Shown here one piece after another: positions 17,936 through 25,845 of a DNA stretch of 64,000 nt. This stretch comes from Fusibacter sp. A1 (GTDB lineage Bacteria > Bacillota > Clostridia > Peptostreptococcales > Acidaminobacteraceae), in assembly GCF_004125825.1 (NCBI RefSeq), contig NZ_QQWI01000012.1:62001-126000 (forward strand), read 5' to 3'. The notes under the pieces are model-generated. The model ran no database searches, was not told where the DNA came from, and saw nothing but the letters and a program-made list of their open reading frames with translations. Both the position numbers and the translations under genes were made by a program. Position 1 is the first letter of the stretch; each line of letters begins with the position of its first letter.

Positions 17936-18412
17936 ATGCCCTTAACACACATCAATGAAGCGGGTTATGCTAAGATGGTCTCTGTCGATGAAAAAACAGA
18001 TTCACTTAGAACTGCCATAGCCACAGGTGAAATCGTCGTTTCTGAGGAGACCTTTAGAAGGGTTAAAAATGGCGGTGTCAAAAAAGGCGATGTGATCACA
18101 GTCGCACAGATAGCTGGAATTATGGGCGCTAAGAGGACCAGTGATATCATCCCCATGTGTCACCCCTTAAACCTCACGGGTGCGGATCTAAGCTTTGATT
18201 TGATCGAGGCGGAGAATACAATCCGCATAACTGCCACAGTAAAAGTAATGGGGAAAACAGGGGTAGAGATGGAAGCGCTGACAGCAGTTTCTGTTGCAGC
18301 ACTTACGATTTATGACATGTGTAAGGCCATAGATAAGGACATGGTGATTCAAAATATTTACTTAAAGGAAAAAATAGGTGGAAAAAGCGGCCACTATATA
18401 AAAAACAAATAG
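17936..18412 (+). CDS. moaC: Cyclic pyranopterin monophosphate synthase MoaC
   Basis: 158 residues, normal length. PMCHPLNLTG and KTGVEMEALTAVSVAALTIYDMCKA hold the conserved His, Glu and Asp residues of MoaC. With MoaA it makes cyclic pyranopterin monophosphate. It starts two bases after moaA, with ATAGGAGG upstream. Confidence 0.95.
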   Translation: MPLTHINEAGYAKMVSVDEKTDSLRTAIATGEIVVSEETFRRVKNGGVKKGDVITVAQIAGIMGAKRTSDIIPMCHPLNLTGADLSFDLIEAENTIRITATVKVMGKTGVEMEALTAVSVAALTIYDMCKAIDKDMVIQNIYLKEKIGGKSGHYIKNK

Positions 18413-18448
18413 AAAGCAGTCGAATCATCTAAAAAGGAGGGTGTATTC

Positions 18449-18907
18449 ATGGTCGGAAAAGTATTGGCAATAAGCATTAGTGAAACCAAAGGGGTGCCTA
18501 AAAACTCCATACCAGAAGCAAAGTTTATCGCTGATTTTGGCATCGAAGGGGATGCACATGCAGGTAAGTGGCATCGTCAAGTCAGCCTTTTGGCAAATGA
18601 GAGTGTTGATAAAATGCGTGAAAAAGGTGTTCAGGGCTTGTGCACAGGTAAATTTGCAGAAAACATTACAACAGAAGGTTTAAACCTTTGGACAATCCCA
18701 GTGGGCAGCAAGTTGTATATCGGTGAGACCGTACACGAGGTGAGTCAAATTGGTAAGGAATGTCACCACGGCTGTGCGATTAAGCAACAGGTTGGAGAAT
18801 GTGTTATGCCTAAAGAAGGCATATTTACAAAAGTCTTGGTAGGAGGTGTTGTCAAGGTAGGTGATGAAATTAAGGTAGAAATTTTGGATGGAAGGGTGAT
18901 TTTATGA
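18449..18907 (+). CDS. MOSC domain protein
   Basis: 152 residues forming a stand-alone MOSC domain. GIEGDAHAGKWHRQVSLLA and FAENITTEGL are family motifs, and the conserved Cys lies in IGKECHHGC. MOSC proteins bind sulfur or molybdopterin-type cofactors; the mARC proteins and MoCo sulfurase tails are relatives. In Clostridia a small MOSC gene between moaC and mogA is common and may sulfurate or carry the cofactor. AAAAAGGAGG precedes the ATG. It overlaps mogA by four bases. Confidence 0.88.
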   Translation: MVGKVLAISISETKGVPKNSIPEAKFIADFGIEGDAHAGKWHRQVSLLANESVDKMREKGVQGLCTGKFAENITTEGLNLWTIPVGSKLYIGETVHEVSQIGKECHHGCAIKQQVGECVMPKEGIFTKVLVGGVVKVGDEIKVEILDGRVIL

Positions 18908-19395
18908 GAACAGTAGGCATCATCGTCGCCAGCGATCAAGGTTCAAAGGGGCTAAGAGTAGACGAGAGTGGAGAACTGATAAGAAAAATGCTTGAAGCAC
19001 AAGGCTATCAAGTCCTAAAACAGATCATTGTATCAGATGACCTTCCTGAACTCAAGGCTGCTATGATGGAAATGGCAGATGATTTAAAGTGTCATTTGAT
19101 ACTGACCACAGGGGGCACAGGCTTTTCTAAAAGAGACAATACGCCTGAAGCAACGCTTCAGATCATCGAACGCGCTTGTCCGGGAGTCGTTGAAGCCATG
19201 CGGTGGATCAGTTTTCAGAAAACACCCAAAGCCATGCTCAGCAGAGCGGTCGCAGGGATTCGTGGGGACTCAATCATCATCAATTTACCAGGAAGTCCAA
19301 AAGCAGTAAAAGAATGTTTGGAGGTGATTTTAGAGCCTATAGCTCATGGCATTGATATTTTAATCGGAGATGCCAGAGAATGTGCAAGTAAATAA
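18904..19395 (+). CDS. Molybdopterin adenylyltransferase, MogA/MoaB family
   Basis: 163 residues. LTTGGTGFSKRDNTPEAT is the nucleotide/pterin-binding motif of the MoCF fold, and GDSIIINLPGSPKAVKECL is typical of MogA/MoaB. It adenylylates molybdopterin ahead of metal insertion by MoeA. The start overlaps the MOSC stop (ATGA). It is the last gene before the riboswitch leader of the oxidoreductase gene. Confidence 0.9.
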   Translation: MRTVGIIVASDQGSKGLRVDESGELIRKMLEAQGYQVLKQIIVSDDLPELKAAMMEMADDLKCHLILTTGGTGFSKRDNTPEATLQIIERACPGVVEAMRWISFQKTPKAMLSRAVAGIRGDSIIINLPGSPKAVKECLEVILEPIAHGIDILIGDARECASK

Positions 19396-19452
19396 CGCTT
19401 AAGCGTGGACAAATCGATTGATTCTTGATAAACTTTAATTGTCAGAATAATC

Positions 19453-19600
19453 AAACTCTTCCGAGTTAATTTTTCTAAAGTGCTGAAAGAGTACCATGAA
19501 GATTAACCAATGGGTAGACTAGGAAACTATGCTGCCTCCCGATATTTGGAAAGGAAAGGGTTAACACTGGAGTCCACTGTTATCCTGTATTATAGCAGTC
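19453..19600 (+). promoter_or_regulatory. Moco/Tuco-type cofactor riboswitch leader
   Basis: The leader between mogA and the oxidoreductase has the hallmarks of the Moco RNA motif: CTTCCGAG at 19458-19465, GGAAAC at 19521-19526, GCCTCCCGA at 19534-19542 and GGAAAGG at 19548-19554. Stem candidates are GATTAACC (19501-19508) with GGGTTAAC (19558-19565), and ACTCTT (19455-19460) with GAAAGAGT (19485-19492). The tungsten-cofactor variant lacks one stem; placement before a tungsto-enzyme favours that variant. A later hairpin (TTATAGC/GCTATAA, 19590-19608) just before the ribosome site could be the expression switch. Confidence 0.72.
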
Positions 19601-19638
19601 CGCTATAATAACTCAACCAAATTAGAGGAGGTTTTTTC

Positions 19639-21378
19639 ATGCAAAAATTTATACGCATCAACATGACAACTTTACAATCTACAATCACTGAAGTACCTGA
19701 AAAGTATGTTGGTTTAGGTGGTAGAGCACTTACATCGAGCTTCGTAAATGATGAAGTCATTCCTACTTGCCATGCACTTGGAAAAAACAACAAGATTATC
19801 TTTGCACCCGGTTTATTAAGCGGCACATCGGCTCCGAACTCAGGCCGTATGTCAGTTGGTGCGAAAAGTCCTTTGACAGGTACAATCAAAGAATCAAACA
19901 CGGGTGGCTCTTCTTCACAAATGCTGGCTAAGTTGGGGATCAAGGCATTTGTAATCGAAGGAAAACCAGATAATACAACATTCTATGTGATCAAATTAGA
20001 CATAAATGGCGTTACGATTGAAGAAGCTCCAGCTGAAATTCTTGGTGGATGCGGCAACTACGAAGCCATCAGAATTTTGGGTGAAAAATACGGCAAACAT
20101 GTTGGTATCGCTTTAGCGGGTCCAGCAGGTGAATACAGAATGCCAGCTGCAAATATTTCCTTTAAAGATCCAGAAGGCAATATCAGAAGTGCAGGTAGAG
20201 GTGGTTTAGGTGCAGTATTGGGTTCTAAAAACGTCAAGGCCATCGTAATAGATGAAACAGGTGCTGGTGCGGTTCCGATCGCAGATCCTGAAGCTTTTAG
20301 AGCAGCGTCAAAAGTTTTCTCGAAAGCAATTTTAGACCATCCAGTAGCAGGTACAGGTTTGGCATTATACGGTACGGACGTATTGGTAAATATTCTTAAT
20401 GAAGCTGGTGGCTTGCCTGCTAGAAACTTTACTGCTGGTAGAATTGAACACAATGACAACATCTCTGGTGAAACACTGAATGCGACAATTACTGAACGTG
20501 GTGGCGAGGGCAAGGTATCTCATGGTTGCCATAAAGGCTGTATCATCCGTTGTTCGCAGTGGTATCCAGACAAACAAGGTAAGTACATCACAAGTGGTTT
20601 TGAATACGAAACCATTTGGGGTCTAGGCGCAGACGCGGGTATAGAGGACCTCGATGCCATCGCATATATTGACCGTGCAATGGACGATGTGGGAATTGAC
20701 AGTATCGAAACTGCAGTTGCTGTAGCGACAGCTATGGATGGTGGATTGATTCCTTGGGGCGATGGCAAAGCGGTTTTACAAATCGTTGAAGATATGGCGA
20801 AACCGACGCCTCTAGCTAGAATCATCGCTGGTGGTGCTGCAGTAGTTGGTAAAGTTTGCGGATTATACAGAACACCTGTCGTTAAAGATCAAGCGATTCC
20901 AGCGTACGACCCACGTGCGATCAAGGGAATTGGCTTAACTTATGCAACAACAACCATGGGTGCAGACCATACAGCAGGCTATTGTATCTCTGGAAACATC
21001 CTTAAAATCGGTGGTTTTATTGATCCTCTTAAAAAAGAAGGTCAGATTGAATATGCGAGAGCGATGCAAATAGGAACAGCAGCAATAGACAGTACGGGTA
21101 TGTGCTTGTTCGTATACTTCGGTGTCGCAGATAATCCAGGTGGTTACCAAGCGTTAATTGACATGATCAATGCGCAATACGGCATCCAATTAACTTCTGA
21201 TGATGTGGATGAACTCGGTAAAACCGTTCTTCGCATCGAAAGAGATTTCAACAAACGCGCTGGATTTACAAACGCTCATGACAGATTGCCAGAGTTTATG
21301 GAATATGAACCAATTGCACCACATAACGTCGTTTGGGATTTCACGCCTGAAGAAATCGATGAGGTTATGAAGTTTTAA
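19639..21378 (+). CDS. aor: Aldehyde:ferredoxin oxidoreductase (tungsten-dependent)
   Basis: 579 residues, normal for AOR. It oxidises aldehydes to acids and passes electrons to ferredoxin, using a tungsto-bispyranopterin and a [4Fe-4S] cluster. Cluster Cys candidates are 297, 301 and 305 (CHKGCIIRC) and 489 (DSTGMCLF). Pterin-binding segments include GRALTSSFV near the start and GRGGLGAVLGSKNVKAI. Cytoplasmic, with no signal. AGAGGAGG precedes the ATG. The cofactor riboswitch upstream, tungstate importer and cofactor genes form a single supply chain. A 13-bp-stem terminator follows. Confidence 0.93.
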   Translation: MQKFIRINMTTLQSTITEVPEKYVGLGGRALTSSFVNDEVIPTCHALGKNNKIIFAPGLLSGTSAPNSGRMSVGAKSPLTGTIKESNTGGSSSQMLAKLGIKAFVIEGKPDNTTFYVIKLDINGVTIEEAPAEILGGCGNYEAIRILGEKYGKHVGIALAGPAGEYRMPAANISFKDPEGNIRSAGRGGLGAVLGSKNVKAIVIDETGAGAVPIADPEAFRAASKVFSKAILDHPVAGTGLALYGTDVLVNILNEAGGLPARNFTAGRIEHNDNISGETLNATITERGGEGKVSHGCHKGCIIRCSQWYPDKQGKYITSGFEYETIWGLGADAGIEDLDAIAYIDRAMDDVGIDSIETAVAVATAMDGGLIPWGDGKAVLQIVEDMAKPTPLARIIAGGAAVVGKVCGLYRTPVVKDQAIPAYDPRAIKGIGLTYATTTMGADHTAGYCISGNILKIGGFIDPLKKEGQIEYARAMQIGTAAIDSTGMCLFVYFGVADNPGGYQALIDMINAQYGIQLTSDDVDELGKTVLRIERDFNKRAGFTNAHDRLPEFMEYEPIAPHNVVWDFTPEEIDEVMKF

Positions 21379-21451
21379 GGAGTTATAGTAGTTTTCTGAA
21401 TAAAGAATCTCCTATATAATAAATAAAATCATTTAGTTCCATGTAAAAATC

Positions 21452-21496
21452 ATACTGAGAAGTCGGACCTAGATTTGACTTCTCAGTATTCTTTTC
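21452..21496 (+). terminator. Intrinsic terminator after aor
   Basis: Arms 21452-21464 and 21477-21489 pair over 13 bp, followed by TCTTTTC. It separates aor from the two small MoaD/ThiS-like genes, which must be read through or have their own promoter. Confidence 0.65.
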
Positions 21497-21535
21497 ACCA
21501 CTTGAAGCAAGTTATAAGTGTCAAGGAGGCAAGGT

Positions 21536-21862
21536 ATGGAAAAATCAAGCACTGCACTGGAAATCAGAGGCTTCTTACAACTGGATGCTTATTTGAAAAA
21601 AAAATTTGGCAAGACACCGGTTTATCTGGAAATTGAGGCACCTTTAAGCGGCCTTGAACTTTCTAAACAACTTGAAATTGATCGAGACGATATTGAAGTC
21701 ATCTTTGTTAACGGTTTTGTACAGGAAGTTGATTATATACTTAATCCTGGAGACCGTGTTGCTTTTTTACCACCGGGATGCCCTGGACCCTATAGAATCG
21801 CACTTGGCTTTTACGGTAAAAACCAAGGCAATGAGGCCAATTTCAAAATAAAAAATAAATGA
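21536..21862 (+). CDS. MoaD/ThiS-like protein with extended C-terminus
   Basis: 108 residues from ATG 21536 (AAGGAGGCAAGGT upstream). The beta-grasp region reads VIFVNGFVQEVDYILNPGDRVAFLPPGCPGP. The expected C-terminal Gly-Gly is missing; instead the chain goes on with YRIALGFYGKNQGNEANFKIKNK. Without Gly-Gly it cannot be thiocarboxylated in the usual way, so a structural or chaperone role around AOR is possible. Similar AOR-linked proteins with PPG-PGPYR are known; their role is unclear. Confidence 0.75.
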   Translation: MEKSSTALEIRGFLQLDAYLKKKFGKTPVYLEIEAPLSGLELSKQLEIDRDDIEVIFVNGFVQEVDYILNPGDRVAFLPPGCPGPYRIALGFYGKNQGNEANFKIKNK

Positions 21863-21883
21863 TAAAAATTTGAGAGGATAAGT

Positions 21884-22108
21884 ATGAAAATAACCGTTAA
21901 GCTTTTTGCTACGTTAAGAGAAAATAGAGAAAAGATCATGACCATGGACGTGAAAGAGGGAACAACCCCGCTTGAAATCAGTCAATTAATTGAAATTCCA
22001 CATGAGGATATTGCGATTATTATGATTAATGGTCGTAGCTGTGAATTGAACACGCCTTTAAAAGAAGAGGATGTCTTGGCACTTTTTCCGCCAGTGGGTG
22101 GGGGTTGA
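21884..22108 (+). CDS. moaD: MoaD-type sulfur carrier protein
   Basis: 74 residues with the usual MoaD size and ending, FPPVGGG, whose terminal Gly-Gly is the thiocarboxylation site. ThiF/MoeB-like protein at 10870 is the likely activating enzyme. It would hand sulfur to the dithiolene in a reaction that normally needs MoaE, which is not encoded in the window. GAGAGGATAAGT precedes the ATG. Confidence 0.85.
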   Translation: MKITVKLFATLRENREKIMTMDVKEGTTPLEISQLIEIPHEDIAIIMINGRSCELNTPLKEEDVLALFPPVGGG

Positions 22109-22214
22109 TGGCTCACTAGTCATCATGCTCCGTGTTAAAAGGCTTGCTGAACAATTTTGGTGTTTAAAAAGCGATCTAAGGGGCAAATATAAGTAAAATG
22201 AAAGGACTTTGAAT

Positions 22215-22565
22215 ATGGCAAAATACAATATTTATAAAGCCAGTTTTGCGAGTGTGTATCCACTGTATATAGCAAAGGCAGAACGGAAGGGACGAACAAA
22301 ATCTGAGGTGGATGAAATCATCCGTTGGTTAACGGGTTACAGCCAGGAGGAAATTGAGAGACATATCGAAATGGCAACGGATTTTGAACATTTCTTCGAG
22401 GAAGCAACAGCGTTCAATCCAATGAGTCATTTGATAACAGGTGTCGTTTGTAAAGTGAGAGTGGAAGATGTGGAAGAACCCCTCATGCAAAAAATTAGGT
22501 ACTTAGACAAATTGATTGATGAACTGGCTAAAGGCAAAGCCATGGATAAAATATTAAGGAAATAG
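22215..22565 (+). CDS. DUF2200 family protein
   Basis: 116 residues from ATG 22215 (AAAGGA upstream; a TTG at 22209 is less well placed). The sequence matches DUF2200 nearly end to end: [21 protein letters not shown], then [12 protein letters not shown]. It is a small soluble protein with no known function. It follows moaD after about 100 bases but has no obvious link with cofactor synthesis. Confidence 0.85.
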   Translation: MAKYNIYKASFASVYPLYIAKAERKGRTKSEVDEIIRWLTGYSQEEIERHIEMATDFEHFFEEATAFNPMSHLITGVVCKVRVEDVEEPLMQKIRYLDKLIDELAKGKAMDKILRK

Positions 22566-22602
22566 TTTCGAGTGAGCAGATGCTGCCCCGAAACTTTTTT
22601 TT
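22564..22602 (+). terminator. Intrinsic terminator after DUF2200 gene
   Basis: AGTTTCG (22564-22570) pairs with CGAAACT (22589-22595), followed by eight T. The left arm overlaps the stop codon. Confidence 0.65.
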
Positions 22603-22673
22603 ATGATCATTTGTTACTTCATAAGTGTTCCCAAATTTTGATTATGAGAAGTGATGACAAAAAAACACGACTA

Positions 22674-22716
22674 CGTGTCAAAAATACTTGACACGATACG
22701 AAACTGAGAATATACT
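22674..22716 (+). promoter_or_regulatory. Housekeeping promoter with overlapping inverted-repeat operator
   Basis: TTGACA (22688-22693), a 17-base spacer and TATACT (22711-22716) form a good sigma-A promoter. A perfect inverted repeat CGTGTCA-N8-TGACACG (22674-22695) covers the -35 box, so binding there would block the promoter. The XRE regulator encoded in the same operon is the natural candidate. Confidence 0.65.
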
Positions 22717-22755
22717 AAAAGTGTGATAAGGAAAAATGAAATTTAGGAGGTAATT

Positions 22756-23265
22756 ATGAATTATAAAGTGAAGCAAACGTGGACCTTGCTATTTACATTC
22801 TTAATCATTTTCAGTTTGTATCTAAAGCGTGTTCTTGGAATCTATAATCTGGAGGGGATTGCAACTTTTGAAAATGCTCATTTTTGGGCTAAGACAATGC
22901 TGGTGTACATAGGGCTTAGCATAGTTTTAATTATCATCGTTATGGTGCTGTTTAATATTATTTTGGCTATTGGGACAACTGTAAAGAATAGGATTGATGT
23001 AGAAATGGGGACCAGCGAGGAGGAAGATATCAACGATGTTTTTGACACGGTGGAAGATGAAATGGACAGATTGATCAATCTTAAAGCAGGTCAAATCGGC
23101 TATACTTTTGTGGGTCTTGGATTCGTAGCAGGGCTTATTGCCTTAACCTTTAATCAGCCTATCGGGATCATGTTAAACATCACTTTTTTAAGTTTTATGA
23201 TAGGGGCTATTCTTGAAAGCATCGTGAAGATTTACTTTTATATAAGAGGTGTTTCTCATGGCTAA
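22756..23265 (+). CDS. Four-segment membrane protein in XRE-regulator operon
   Basis: 169 residues with four hydrophobic segments (about 10-25, 45-75, 115-130, 138-155) and an acidic cytoplasmic loop (EEEDINDVFDTVEDEMD). Pairs of such a small membrane protein and a short XRE-type regulator overlapping its end are widespread in Bacillota (DUF3796/DUF2178-like pairs), but I cannot fix the family. TTAGGAGG precedes the ATG. Its 3' end overlaps the regulator start by 8 bases. Confidence 0.6.
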   Translation: MNYKVKQTWTLLFTFLIIFSLYLKRVLGIYNLEGIATFENAHFWAKTMLVYIGLSIVLIIIVMVLFNIILAIGTTVKNRIDVEMGTSEEEDINDVFDTVEDEMDRLINLKAGQIGYTFVGLGFVAGLIALTFNQPIGIMLNITFLSFMIGAILESIVKIYFYIRGVSHG

Positions 23266-23491
23266 AATGAATATCCAAATCAGTAATAAGATCAGGCAAT
23301 TGCGTTTCAATCGTGGAGAGATGACGCAACAGGAATTAGCCAAGAAAGTGGGTGCTTCAAGACAGACCATTAACAATGTTGAAAGTGGCAAATACTGCCC
23401 TTCCTTGGAGTTGGCATTTTTAATCGCTGAAGCACTGGATTCAAGTATAGAAGATGTTTTTGCTCATGAGAAAGATGAGGTGGAAAAATGA
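23258..23491 (+). CDS. Short XRE-family HTH transcriptional regulator
   Basis: 77 residues from ATG 23258 (AAGAGGT upstream). A single HTH domain: IRQLRFNRGEMTQQELAKKV followed by GASRQTINNVESGKYCPSLELA, of the compact YozG/plasmid type. It probably represses its own operon through the inverted repeat at 22674-22695. It overlaps both neighbours by a few bases. Confidence 0.9.
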   Translation: MAKMNIQISNKIRQLRFNRGEMTQQELAKKVGASRQTINNVESGKYCPSLELAFLIAEALDSSIEDVFAHEKDEVEK

Positions 23492-24393
23492 AAGTATTAG
23501 TAACTGGTGGAACACATGGCATGGGAAAAGGTGTCGCTAAAATGCTGGCATCGCTTGATCGTCAAGAACATGAGGTCATTATACTCTGCAGATCTAGTGA
23601 ACTGGGTGAAGCGACGATCAGGGAATTTGAAGCGGATACGAAGAACGTGAAGACAGCCTATGTTTTATGCGATTTAGCAAGTCTTGATGATGTCAAGAGA
23701 GCGATTTTAGAAATTCAAAGTAAACATACTTATCTGGATGGGATCTTCATTAACGCGGGGATAGGCTATGCTGCGAAAAGAGTGGAAACAGTTGATGGCA
23801 TGGATTCGCATTTTCAAGTCAATTATCTGTCACAGTTTATGTTAACTTTAAATCTTCTGAGCCTGCTTGAAAAATCAGAACAGGGGGCTAGAGTTGTATT
23901 TAATGCAACTGAAACGGGAGAACTATTCTGGGATGATCTGCAGATGAAGAATAAATGGGACTTTGAATCTGCAATCCATCAAGCTATGGTGGCAAAACGC
24001 ATGTTTCTACTTAAACTGGATAGATTATATCAAAATAAAACGGATACAAAAGTAGCCTTCCTTGGTTTTCAAATTCATGAAACCGTGTGGACCAACCAAA
24101 TCAATCTCATTCCCAAATTCATGAAAATAATGGCTACGCTTATGAACAAACTTGGAAAATTCATCACGATAGAAAAATGTGGAGAGGTAATTGCACCCTT
24201 GTTCTGTGAGGATAAGGACGCAAGTCGTGAAAAGTCAGGCAAATTTATAACTTGGAAAAAGGACAAGTTCGTGACTATAGCAGAAGATGAGGCTGTGTTA
24301 AATCAAGAACTCCAAGACCGATTATGGGAGATCAGCCTGAAACTGTGTGATGATGAATGCACAAATCAGATCGCTAAGTCCCTTTCGGCATAG
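23488..24393 (+). CDS. SDR-fold protein lacking the catalytic tyrosine
   Basis: 301 residues. The nucleotide-binding motif TGGTHGMGKGVA (about 6-17) and the NAG motif (FINAGIG) place it in the short-chain dehydrogenase/reductase family, of the retinol-dehydrogenase-like branch. Around residue 172 the expected YxxxK reads AMVAK, so the Tyr is Ala while Lys is kept. The upstream catalytic Ser region (VFNATETGE) is also altered. It may bind NAD(P) without reducing, or use a different mechanism. It overlaps the XRE gene by 4 bases, so it belongs to that operon. Confidence 0.75.
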   Translation: MKVLVTGGTHGMGKGVAKMLASLDRQEHEVIILCRSSELGEATIREFEADTKNVKTAYVLCDLASLDDVKRAILEIQSKHTYLDGIFINAGIGYAAKRVETVDGMDSHFQVNYLSQFMLTLNLLSLLEKSEQGARVVFNATETGELFWDDLQMKNKWDFESAIHQAMVAKRMFLLKLDRLYQNKTDTKVAFLGFQIHETVWTNQINLIPKFMKIMATLMNKLGKFITIEKCGEVIAPLFCEDKDASREKSGKFITWKKDKFVTIAEDEAVLNQELQDRLWEISLKLCDDECTNQIAKSLSA

Positions 24394-24427
24394 TGAGGGT
24401 TATATTTCGATTTGAAGGATGCACTTC

Positions 24428-25237
24428 TTATATTTCAAACCAGTAAACAGGCTTCTTCTTAATAAATTTGAATCCGGCTTTCTCAACTGTACGCCTAGAT
24501 GCTATGTTGGATTCAACACAATCCCATTGTGCAACAAGGCCTTTCTCCACACACATATTCACGAAATGTTGTGTCAATACTAAGGCTAATCCTTTCTGTC
24601 GATGGCTTTCGTCTGTTTCGATATCAATAGGGACTACCTTTTTATATCTGGCTGTACCAACTATTAAGGCTGCTATATAATTTTCATGCGTCGCAACATA
24701 GCCGATACTTTTCATCAAAAATTGTTCATAGGTGGCCCATGATTCTAACAATCTTTCGCTTAAAAATTTAGCGTTTTCATACTTACCAGTTTGTAAGGCT
24801 GTTATAAAATCGGAGTCTATTTGAATAATGTTATAAGGGGTCATTTTATGGTGATCATAAGGGCGTGAACTTCTATAAAAATATTCATCTTCCTGATTGA
24901 TATTTTCATTTGCAAACAGTCTTAAGAGTTTTTCTTCCGTCCTCTTGCTTTCCACAGAAAACTCAAAGTAGTTCATGCCTTTACTCTTTAATTCTACAAA
25001 TAATGTTTCTCTTAGAAATCTTACAAAGTCATCGTATACTGAAACATCATCAGGTTCACCCATAATCGAAAAGCCTCCGACTGCGAATGAATACACTAAA
25101 GCCAATGTTGGGTTTTCAATATGGTCAACCCACACATCACCTGTACATTCACCTGCAACAATTCCAGAATAACTCGGACTATCGTCGTATAGAATAGTTG
25201 TACATTTACTTAAATCCGTATTTATTATTTTTTCCAT
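24428..25237 (-). CDS. GNAT family N-acetyltransferase
   Basis: 269 residues from ATG 25237; upstream in-frame codons run into the dispersed repeat at 25279 and were excluded. The C-terminal half has GNAT features: VPIDIETDESHRQKGLALVL, the acetyl-CoA-binding RxxGxA-like loop, then NIASRRTVEKAGF and a closing W. The N-terminal half is a degenerate GNAT-like domain as in GNAT_acetyltr_2-type proteins. The substrate is unknown. Confidence 0.75.
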   Translation of the reverse strand: MEKIINTDLSKCTTILYDDSPSYSGIVAGECTGDVWVDHIENPTLALVYSFAVGGFSIMGEPDDVSVYDDFVRFLRETLFVELKSKGMNYFEFSVESKRTEEKLLRLFANENINQEDEYFYRSSRPYDHHKMTPYNIIQIDSDFITALQTGKYENAKFLSERLLESWATYEQFLMKSIGYVATHENYIAALIVGTARYKKVVPIDIETDESHRQKGLALVLTQHFVNMCVEKGLVAQWDCVESNIASRRTVEKAGFKFIKKKPVYWFEI

Positions 25238-25278
25238 CACTAATCCCATCCTCACTTGTTCATCTATGTGTAATCTAA

Positions 25279-25367
25279 TACTCTCCGTGCCTGGCATCGC
25301 CAGGCACACTGTTTTAGGTAGCTAATTAAGTGTGGTTGACCATAACTGACACGGAGAGAGTATTAAG
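25279..25367. repeat. Long-hairpin dispersed repeat (copy 2)
   Basis: The core CACACTGTTTTAGGTAGC followed by TAATTAAGTGTGG and the right arm with TGACACGGAGAG match the copy at 6876-6964 with only a few changes. The left arm differs: it carries its own perfect 9-bp hairpin (GTGCCTGGC/GCCAGGCAC, 25288-25308). It sits between the divergent GNAT and PAS-fragment genes. Confidence 0.6.
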
Positions 25368-25437
25368 TTAATGATTGGGTATAATACGATTATGACACTG
25401 CACTATTACTTTATTTTAAAGTTAGAAAGGCATTTCT

Positions 25438-25692
25438 ATGACCAAGAAAGAAGAGAAAATAAAAGCATTGCAAGCTCGGATAAAAATATTGGAATCTGAA
25501 CTTAAGCAAGCAAGACGTGCTCAACTAGCTGTTGATGCTGCTGGCTTTGATATTTGGGAAAATAATTTTGCAACGGGTGAATCTACTGGGACCAATTATA
25601 ATTTATTCAAACAACTTGGCTATGAAGATGAAGAAATGCCACAATCTGTAGAAGAACACACCAGGGTGACTGTCACCACTAGACAGACATAA
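25438..25692 (+). pseudogene. N-terminal fragment of a PAS-domain signalling protein
   Basis: 84 residues. A coiled coil (about 1-32) leads into the first part of a PAS domain (AVDAAGFDIWENNFATGE, then LFKQLGYEDEEMPQSVEE). The frame then runs into HTRVTVTTRQT and stops, where intact relatives continue with HPDD and further domains (often GGDEF). The break lies by a small inverted repeat (GGTGACTGTCACC, 25665-25677). It is a truncated gene, though AAAGG and ATG at its start are intact. Confidence 0.65.
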
Positions 25693-25845
25693 TTAGCTAT
25701 CTAATTAAAAATTTTAAAACTACAATCATTAGGTTGTGGTTTTCATTTTTAGTTTATAAAATAATTGACCATCGCAACTATGCCTTAATGTATAACAAAT
25801 ATTTGCTATAATTGTAAGTGAAACCAGTGAGAAAGAAAAGAGGTT

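Noticed and set aside
17990-18120. TGTGATCACAGTCGCA as a Crp/Fnr site
   Set aside because: It is inside moaC coding sequence, imperfect, and not near a start site.
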